DNA from: Myxococcales bacterium
GTDB taxonomy: Bacteria > Myxococcota_A > Polyangia > Palsa-1104
Length of the DNA: 5,840 nucleotides
Direction of reading: 5' to 3'
Assembly (NCBI GenBank): GCA_023248835.1
Contig: JAHFDU010000262.1
Span: 1 to 5,840, forward strand
Below, in pieces: positions 1-4,331 of this stretch. The notes below the pieces were generated by a model. The model saw only the letters and a list, made by a program, of their open reading frames with translations. It was not told the DNA's origin and did not search any database. Made by a program: the position numbers and the translations under genes. The first letter of the stretch is position 1; every line of letters starts with the position of its first letter.

Positions 1-194
1 AACTTACACTTCTGCCACTCGGGCAAAAGAATGCGACCACATTTTTTGCACGGCGGCATCACCGGTATGGCGGCGTTTTGACTTGATACAATGATCAAAA
101 TCACGCCGACAACGAAAAGCACGCCGGTAGCAACCGCCAACAGAATCTTCGGCGTCGTCCACAGAGCGGCTGCTATCGGCGCGGCCCCGCTCAT
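1..194 (-). CDS. N-terminus of a membrane-anchored zinc-ribbon protein (partial, runs off the window)
   Basis: Sixty-four residues are visible before the window ends; there is no stop codon. The protein begins MSGAAPIAAALW, then has one strongly hydrophobic segment at about residues 17-36 (ILLAVATGVLFVVGVILIIV), then a short linker and a zinc-ribbon half with C49, C52 and C63. The pattern CxxCGxxLxPxWxxC is the same, with the same spacing, as the ribbon of the FHA protein two genes upstream (C99, C102, C113 there), so the fourth cysteine should lie just beyond the edge. The ATG overlaps the stop of the vWA gene as TGATG, which indicates translational coupling; no Shine-Dalgarno is seen. By analogy with its neighbours it may continue into another FHA or similar cytoplasmic domain, but that part is not in the window. 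The helix and ribbon are directly visible; the function is unknown. Confidence 0.72.
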   Translation of the reverse strand, partial: MSGAAPIAAALWTTPKILLAVATGVLFVVGVILIIVSSQNAAIPVMPPCKKCGRILLPEWQKCK

Positions 195-1780
195 CAGCTG
201 ATTGATTTGAATTTGAAGTCGGTGCGACCAAGTTTGAAGGTGTCGTTGTCGACAAGTTCATGCTCGTAGACGCGCTTGTTGTTGACCATGATGCCGTTGG
301 TCGATCCGAGGTCCACCAGCCGAAAGTTGGTACCATCGAGCCGCACTTCGCAATGCTGCGTCGACATGAAAGTGTCTTCAATCATTACGTCACAGCCGGC
401 CGCGGTCCCAATCAAGGTGCGCGATGCCTTGAGCTTAAAAGTTTGATCGACGTGCTTGCCGCCCATGCCGACGATCCAGCCCACCACCAGCGTTTTGCCG
501 TCGCCGCCGATGTCGAGCGCCACCGTTTTCATCTTCACTGGCGCCGCGGTTGCCACCACCGGCTGCTCGATCGGCGCCGCCTCTTCCTCCGGTTCGGGTC
601 GGTTGGCGCGCCAGCGTATGATCAACCAAACCACCAACACCAAGAGCGCCAGGCCAAGCACGCCGCCGAGCGTCCACCACAACCAGTTACGCGATCCCGG
701 CGGCGGCGGAAGTTCGCCGCCCTTTGGCAAAGTGTCATTGAGCGTGTTCGAATAGGCCGCGCTGGTGGCGTCGCCACCGACCACTTGAAACGAGTGCGCC
801 GGAGTTCCCGGGCCGCCTTTGACCGCCATCAAAAATGTCACCACGTATTGCTTCTTGATTTCGTCCGCCACCGCGCCAAACTGCGTATTCACCGTGCTCG
901 ACGACGTGCAGGTGCGATGGCTGCCATTGGTCTGCTTTGCCAGCTCGGAAAGATTTTTCAGCTTGCCCGGCTCGTAAGGCGAATAGCCAATGGTGTCGAT
1001 CACCACGCCGGCCTCGCTGGCACGCCTGCCGATCGACACGAAGCTCTTTTTTTCCATATCGATGTTGATGCCGTCGGAAAACAGCACCAACAGTTTTCGC
1101 TCGTCTTTGGGAGCGCTGTTAAGCAGATCGATCGCGGTGCGCACCGCATCGAGCAGGTGCACTTCGCTGCCTTCGTTGTCGATCGCCATGGTGTTGGCAG
1201 CGCTGTCGGCTTCGCCGGGTGGTCCCATTTCGGCCAGCCGTTTGGTGTCGGCCGAATAGCCGAGCAGCGCCATCTTCGAACTCGGCGGAATCGCGTCGGC
1301 AAGGTTGCGAACCCCCTTCTTGAGTTCGTCAATCACCTCGGTCATCACGCCGGAAATCTGCACCACCGCGACCACATTTACTTTTTCGAAATCCTTCTTG
1401 TCGCTCGCTTTGTTCTCGGCCGCTTTGGCCGCAGTCACCCGCGCCGGACTCTGATCAAAAGTCACCGTCGCCGAAGCCGCGCCCTGCTCGGCCGAATCGA
1501 GAATCAATTTGAAGTCATCTTTGATTTTGCCGGTGATCACCTGCCCGTCGGTGTCGACGAAAGTGAGATAAAACTTCACCGCCGGCATGTCGTTTTTGTC
1601 GATGCGCTCGAGCCGTAGTTTGTTGGCGGCAAACGCTTGGCTTCCAAACAGCAGTGAACATGCCGCGGCGAGTGTTAGTCCGCTCACCCTGAGCCTGTCG
1701 AAGGGTCGTCCTGAGTCCTGAGTCCTGAGCCCTGAGCTTGTCGAAGGGTCGAAGGGTCGAAGGGTCGAAGGAGTGCGCAT
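194..1780 (-). CDS. Secreted/anchored vWA-domain protein with transmembrane helix and C-terminal FHA domain
   Basis: This protein has 528 residues from the ATG at 1780; a TTG two codons upstream is possible but less likely. Domains in order: a repeat-encoded stretch (residues 4-32); a signal-peptide core (about 35-51) with likely cleavage after AFA at 49-51; a von Willebrand factor A domain (about 133-315); a Pro-rich linker; one transmembrane helix (about 365-388); an acidic/Pro linker; and an FHA domain (about 450-528) with S473, H476 and LGSTNG around 491-496. The predicted topology puts vWA outside the inner membrane and FHA in the cytoplasm. The first MIDAS motif is degenerate: QISGV replaces DxSxS, although a later SDG (235-237) remains. 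The FHA Gly-Arg is Gly-Thr. The start lies 2 nt after the preceding stop, so translation is probably coupled. A role as an envelope sensor or docking factor for the particle is inference. Confidence 0.85.
   Translation of the reverse strand: MRTPSTLRPFDPSTSSGLRTQDSGRPFDRLRVSGLTLAAACSLLFGSQAFAANKLRLERIDKNDMPAVKFYLTFVDTDGQVITGKIKDDFKLILDSAEQGAASATVTFDQSPARVTAAKAAENKASDKKDFEKVNVVAVVQISGVMTEVIDELKKGVRNLADAIPPSSKMALLGYSADTKRLAEMGPPGEADSAANTMAIDNEGSEVHLLDAVRTAIDLLNSAPKDERKLLVLFSDGINIDMEKKSFVSIGRRASEAGVVIDTIGYSPYEPGKLKNLSELAKQTNGSHRTCTSSSTVNTQFGAVADEIKKQYVVTFLMAVKGGPGTPAHSFQVVGGDATSAAYSNTLNDTLPKGGELPPPPGSRNWLWWTLGGVLGLALLVLVVWLIIRWRANRPEPEEEAAPIEQPVVATAAPVKMKTVALDIGGDGKTLVVGWIVGMGGKHVDQTFKLKASRTLIGTAAGCDVMIEDTFMSTQHCEVRLDGTNFRLVDLGSTNGIMVNNKRVYEHELVDNDTFKLGRTDFKFKSIS
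1708..1735. repeat. 7-bp tandem repeat GTCCTGA, three perfect copies plus one imperfect
   Basis: GTCCTGA occurs at 1708-1714, 1715-1721 and 1722-1728, followed by GCCCTGA at 1729-1735. The unit is not a multiple of three and lies inside the coding sequence, so loss or gain of one copy would shift the frame of the vWA gene. Confidence 0.92.
1740..1771. repeat. 8-bp tandem repeat GTCGAAGG, four perfect copies
   Basis: Four identical GTCGAAGG units run from 1740 to 1771, beginning just after codon 3 of the vWA gene read on the minus strand. The first unit is also the end of the 19-mer at 1730-1748, so the array looks like expansion of the edge of that repeat. The 8-bp period makes any copy-number change frameshifting. 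Confidence 0.95.
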
Positions 1781-1782
1781 GT

Positions 1783-2547
1783 TCAATTCATCGACTTGAA
1801 TTTGAAGTTGGTGCGCCCGAGCCGCACGTTGTCGTTGTCGATTAGGTCCGAGTTGGTCACCCGCTTGTCGTTGACAAAAGTTCCGTTGGTCGAACCCAGA
1901 TCACTGACACGAAAACCATTCCTGCCTGAAGCAACAAATTCGGCGTGACGGCCGCTGATCGACGAATCGTTGAGCACCACATCGCACCCTTGCGCGCTGC
2001 CGACGATGGCTCGCCCCTTGAGCGAATAGAGCTCACCCGCCTGCGGCCCTTCGAGTGGCACCAGCCAGCCGATGTTCGACCCCGAAGGCCCGGCCTGGCC
2101 GCCGGTGTCCATCGACATCGTCTTCATCTTTTGCGCGGGGCCAGTCTGAACTGGCGCCGCTTCCGCTACTGGCGCCGCCGCCTGCTCGCCGCCAGCCCCA
2201 CAGTAGGGACACTGGTCCCAACTTGGATGCAGCTTCTGACCACAACTTTCACAGCTTTTTTTCTTACCGAAGAGTCCCATCGACCATTTCTTCTTTGGTT
2301 TTTTGGGCGCGTCCTTCTTTGCTTTCCGCGCCGCGTTTGCTTTTTGTGCTGCCGCCTTTCCTTCCGCGCCAAGCGCCTTGGCCTGGCCGGCGGTGTCCTT
2401 GGCATAGCCGGCCATCTCTTTTGGCAACTGTTTGAGCCGGCCGACGTCTCCCTTGATACCACCCTTGATGCTCTGGACCCCGAATATCTTGCCGCGCACC
2501 AAGTCGAACGGCGCCCGAATCGCACTGATTATGGGGTCCAAAAACAT
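1783..2547 (-). CDS. Zinc-ribbon and FHA-domain protein, cytoplasmic
   Basis: This 254-residue protein has no signal peptide or transmembrane helix. Residues 1-30 are mildly hydrophobic/amphipathic (FLDPIISAIRAPFDLVRGK). Residues 30-97 are rich in Lys and Ala and end in a strongly basic stretch. A CxxC-x10-CxxC zinc ribbon follows (C99, C102, C113, C116), then an Ala/Pro/Gln linker, and a C-terminal FHA domain (about 172-250) with G183, S198, H201 and LGSTNGTFVN at 217-226. FHA domains usually bind phosphothreonine peptides; here the Arg of the canonical Gly-Arg is Ser184. The last 20 residues closely match the end of the vWA-FHA protein downstream, which suggests tandem FHA duplication. The ATG lies 6 nt after the upstream stop (TGATAGATG) without a clear ribosome site, so it is probably coupled. 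Zinc-ribbon/FHA fusions are known elsewhere (e.g. FraH-like proteins). The role here, regulatory or scaffolding for the injection particle, is inferred. Confidence 0.88.
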   Translation of the reverse strand: MFLDPIISAIRAPFDLVRGKIFGVQSIKGGIKGDVGRLKQLPKEMAGYAKDTAGQAKALGAEGKAAAQKANAARKAKKDAPKKPKKKWSMGLFGKKKSCESCGQKLHPSWDQCPYCGAGGEQAAAPVAEAAPVQTGPAQKMKTMSMDTGGQAGPSGSNIGWLVPLEGPQAGELYSLKGRAIVGSAQGCDVVLNDSSISGRHAEFVASGRNGFRVSDLGSTNGTFVNDKRVTNSDLIDNDNVRLGRTNFKFKSMN

Positions 2548-2553
2548 CTACTA

Positions 2554-4110
2554 TCACTTGGGCTGATAAAACCAATAGCGAAACATGTTGATGTCGCGCC
2601 CAGCCGTTCCCGAATTCTGTTTGATCAGCACTTTGTCTTTGGTGATCAAATCGGCCGAAAGAATGAACGGCCAGTTGCGCCAGCGGTTGACTCGGTCGGT
2701 GCCAGCGCAAGAGCAGGTCCCCGCATTACGGCCGTCGACCGAATACTGTATCTCATAATCGCCATAGACGTAGTCCATGCGGCGAACGATGGCGAGCTCT
2801 TTGCCCGGAGTCAGATTCTTGGCATAAAACTGCGCGTAGCCGCCGACGTGCGCGCGACCCACATCCTCGAGCGTAGTTCCGTCGGGATATTTGAGCTTCT
2901 GGCGCGAGCGATAGGAATCTTTGGCCTCGCTTATCACCAGCGAATGCGCCTCTTCAGAATCTTTTTCCATGACATCGATCTTGTCGACCTGCTTCCAGGT
3001 CTTGCCGTCGATCTCGAGCTCGGCCGGCAGATCAAGTTGCGACAGCACTTTGACCGCTTCCCAATCCATCGATTTCTTGCCCGGCGCGGCGGCTGCCTGC
3101 GGCTTCTCGTCGTCCATCGGCACCGGCGGTCCGCCCGCGAACAGCGCCGCCAAAATGTCGGCGACTTTCTGCTCGTAGGCGCAAAGATTTTGCAGCGCGT
3201 CCTGGGTGAAGCGCCGCTCCGCCAAAATGCCTTTTAGGATTTCGGTGTGCTTGCGAAAATTGGCGAACTCGGGCTTTTGCGCCAACGTCGGATGGTTGAT
3301 CTCGACATCGGCGGTAATTTCACCCTGGGTTTCGAGCACCAACGTCAGTACATCGAAAATGTTGCGCAGATCGAGCTGGCCGGCAGCGTGCAGCGTGCTG
3401 GCGGAATAGATCGCCGACAGCGCATCGTGCGCGGTCATCACCCGACCATCGCGCGCCATGTAAAAAAGTCCTTTGCGCATGCCGGTGAACATCTGCCCGA
3501 CGCGCAGCCGCAGCGCCGGATCGAGCGCCGAGCCCGAGACACCAGCGCGCGGTACATAACGCATGTCGATTTCGTTCGCTTTCGGATCAAATGGATCGCG
3601 GGCGTCACGCACGCGTGCCGAATTTTTCTCCAGCATCACCCGGGCAAGCTCAACTTCTGCTTTGATATCGGGCTCGGTCTGCGAAATCTCGACCTTGCAA
3701 CCTTCGAGCACGCGGCGATGGCCTTTGTACTCGAGGTTCTCTTTGTAGGCGATAAAATCGGTCAGCTCCTCGACAAAGCGCAGCACGATGTAGAGCGTCT
3801 GCGGCAATTTGTACTCTTCGGGCACGATGGTCTTGATCTGTGCTTCCCAGAGCACCAGATCGCTGCCCTGGCCGTCGATAGCATAACCGGGCTGAATCTC
3901 CATCGACAGGTCACCGCGCTGGCGCGCCAGCACTCGCAAATCGCCGCCGTAACCCGACACCACGCCCGGAGCATGAAACATGCGATTGTGAAGCTTTCGC
4001 TTTTCAAGATGGTACTTTTCGGCATCGTTCCAGTCGTGCTCAGTGGTCAGAAACCCTTTGAAAAAATTGATTCGTTTGTAGCCCTGGGCAGTCTTAGCGT
4101 CGCTAGCCAT
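2554..4110 (-). CDS. Conserved eCIS-neighbourhood protein with 'LHNR..H.PGVV.G' N-terminal domain; function unknown
   Basis: This is a 518-residue soluble protein without signal peptide or transmembrane segments. The N-terminus carries NFFKGFLTTEHDWNDAEKYH followed by the LHNRMFHAPGVVSGYGG motif (about 15-56). This type of start (F..G..L...D......Y...LHNR..HG.GVV.GL) is one I recall from proteins beside contractile-tail baseplate genes. Residues 57-170 look beta-rich. Residues 195-325 are largely helical. Residues 326-350 form a Pro/Ala linker. The C-terminal 140 residues (about 380-518) are rich in Tyr, Trp and alternating hydrophobics and suggest a beta-sandwich, possibly ligand-binding. 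The start is set at ATG 4110 because a good AGAGGG site lies 4 nt upstream; an in-frame ATG at 4173 would add 21 residues but lacks such a site and would overlap the small ORF. A structural role in the particle is likely from position; the exact function is unknown. Confidence 0.85.
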   Translation of the reverse strand: MASDAKTAQGYKRINFFKGFLTTEHDWNDAEKYHLEKRKLHNRMFHAPGVVSGYGGDLRVLARQRGDLSMEIQPGYAIDGQGSDLVLWEAQIKTIVPEEYKLPQTLYIVLRFVEELTDFIAYKENLEYKGHRRVLEGCKVEISQTEPDIKAEVELARVMLEKNSARVRDARDPFDPKANEIDMRYVPRAGVSGSALDPALRLRVGQMFTGMRKGLFYMARDGRVMTAHDALSAIYSASTLHAAGQLDLRNIFDVLTLVLETQGEITADVEINHPTLAQKPEFANFRKHTEILKGILAERRFTQDALQNLCAYEQKVADILAALFAGGPPVPMDDEKPQAAAAPGKKSMDWEAVKVLSQLDLPAELEIDGKTWKQVDKIDVMEKDSEEAHSLVISEAKDSYRSRQKLKYPDGTTLEDVGRAHVGGYAQFYAKNLTPGKELAIVRRMDYVYGDYEIQYSVDGRNAGTCSCAGTDRVNRWRNWPFILSADLITKDKVLIKQNSGTAGRDINMFRYWFYQPK

Positions 4111-4114
4111 CACA

Positions 4115-4120
4115 CCCTCT
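4115..4120 (-). promoter_or_regulatory. Shine-Dalgarno AGAGGG deciding the start of the 518-residue protein
   Basis: On the minus strand the sequence reads AGAGGG, TGTG, then ATG at 4110. This is the best-placed ribosome site of the operon and supports 4110 over the longer in-frame start at 4173. Confidence 0.7.
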
Positions 4121-4126
4121 TCTTCT

Positions 4127-4201
4127 TCATTGCTTTTTTGGACCTTTGTCGTTATCTGGCTTCTTGGCGGCATCCTCAGTCGACTTCTTGTCGCCCATCA
4201 T
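4127..4201 (-). CDS. Small ORF (24 residues), Lys/Asp-rich, paralogous to the C-terminus of the tail protein
   Basis: The peptide begins MMGDKKSTEDAAKK and ends PDNDKGPKKQ. The last 21 residues of the upstream tail protein read MMGDKKSLDEKK then LDDDKGAKK, so the two are clear duplicates. Their first 20 or so bases are identical, while the rest differ partly at synonymous positions. There is no convincing Shine-Dalgarno; a strong hairpin sits just upstream. It ends 16 nt before the next gene. It could be a translated small peptide, a leader that couples translation to the next gene, or a remnant of a 3'-end duplication. The homology is directly visible; expression is uncertain. Confidence 0.4.
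   Translation of the reverse strand: MMGDKKSTEDAAKKPDNDKGPKKQ
4181..4201. repeat. Direct repeat copy 1 (21 bp), pair with 4377-4397
   Basis: These 21 bases are identical to those at 4377-4397, with a 196-bp period. On the minus strand they encode MMGDKKS in both places, once at the start of the small ORF and once 21 residues before the end of the tail protein. Confidence 0.93.
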
Positions 4202-4205
4202 GAAG

Positions 4206-4310
4206 GGGGGAACGTTCCCGTTCCCCCTCATCCGGCAAAGCCGTATGGTTTGGCTTCGCACTCGGACCATTAAGGTCCGGCTCAGCCTCACCCCCCTCGC
4301 CGCGCGAGGG
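4206..4310. repeat. Non-coding hairpin cluster (REP/BIME-like) between tail gene and small ORF
   Basis: Four inverted repeats are packed into about 105 bases of the 130-base gap. They are: GGGGGAACG/CGTTCCCCC with loop TTCC (4206-4227, perfect 9-bp stem); CGGC/GCCG with loop AAA (4233-4243); CGGACC/GGTCCG with loop ATTAA (4263-4279); and CCCTCGC/GCGAGGG with loop CGC (4294-4310, perfect 7-bp stem). None is followed by a T-run on the minus strand, so these are not textbook terminators. They could stabilise the upstream mRNA, attenuate downstream expression, or be an inserted palindromic repeat element. Confidence 0.75.
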
Positions 4311-4331
4311 CCGCGCGAATTTACCGCAACG

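Larger units (their letters stand above)
1680..1771. repeat. Composite tandem/dispersed repeat block within the 5' end of the vWA gene
   Basis: The block contains two near-identical 19-mers, CCCTGAGCCTGTCGAAGGG at 1687-1705 and CCCTGAGCTTGTCGAAGGG at 1730-1748, which differ by one base. Between and around them are two tandem arrays. The motif resembles a dispersed repeat often met in environmental bacterial genomes (from memory, not searched). It is read in frame and gives the signature peptide pieces RPFDPSTSSG and RPFDRLRVSG. It separates the start codon from the hydrophobic core of the signal peptide, which looks like insertion and expansion inside the n-region. Confidence 0.9.

Noticed and set aside
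260..1618. Long plus-strand open frame of 452 codons opposite the vWA gene
   Set aside because: The product is rich in His and Arg with no recognisable domain, as expected for the antisense of a GC-rich gene. The minus strand here encodes clear vWA, TM and FHA domains.
1650..1680. Lipoprotein signal peptide (LAAAC) in the vWA protein
   Set aside because: The position -3 residue is not the favoured Leu/Val, the hydrophobic run before the Cys is too short, and a better signal-peptidase I site (AFA|A) lies just after; the protein also has its own transmembrane anchor.
1708..1771. CRISPR array
   Set aside because: The repeat units are 7-8 bp and directly abutting with no spacers, which does not fit CRISPR.
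4110..4130. Six-residue ORF (MKKKRV) overlapping the small ORF stop and the start of the 518-residue gene
   Set aside because: The start and stop overlaps are neat, but the ORF consists of the Shine-Dalgarno region itself; it is too short to support as a gene.
4111..4173. Upstream in-frame ATG at 4173 extending the 518-residue protein by 21 residues
   Set aside because: It has no ribosome site, the extra residues are unlike the conserved N-terminus, and it overlaps the small ORF; the ATG at 4110 has a good AGAGGG site.
1945..4203. Plus-strand open frames opposite the FHA and 518-residue genes
   Set aside because: They show low-complexity, His/Arg-rich composition without motifs, while the minus-strand frames carry conserved motifs and operon-like overlaps.
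4206..4310. Intrinsic terminator(s) in the hairpin block
   Set aside because: Strong stems are present, but none is followed by a T-run on the minus strand, and the genes on both sides appear to belong to one operon.
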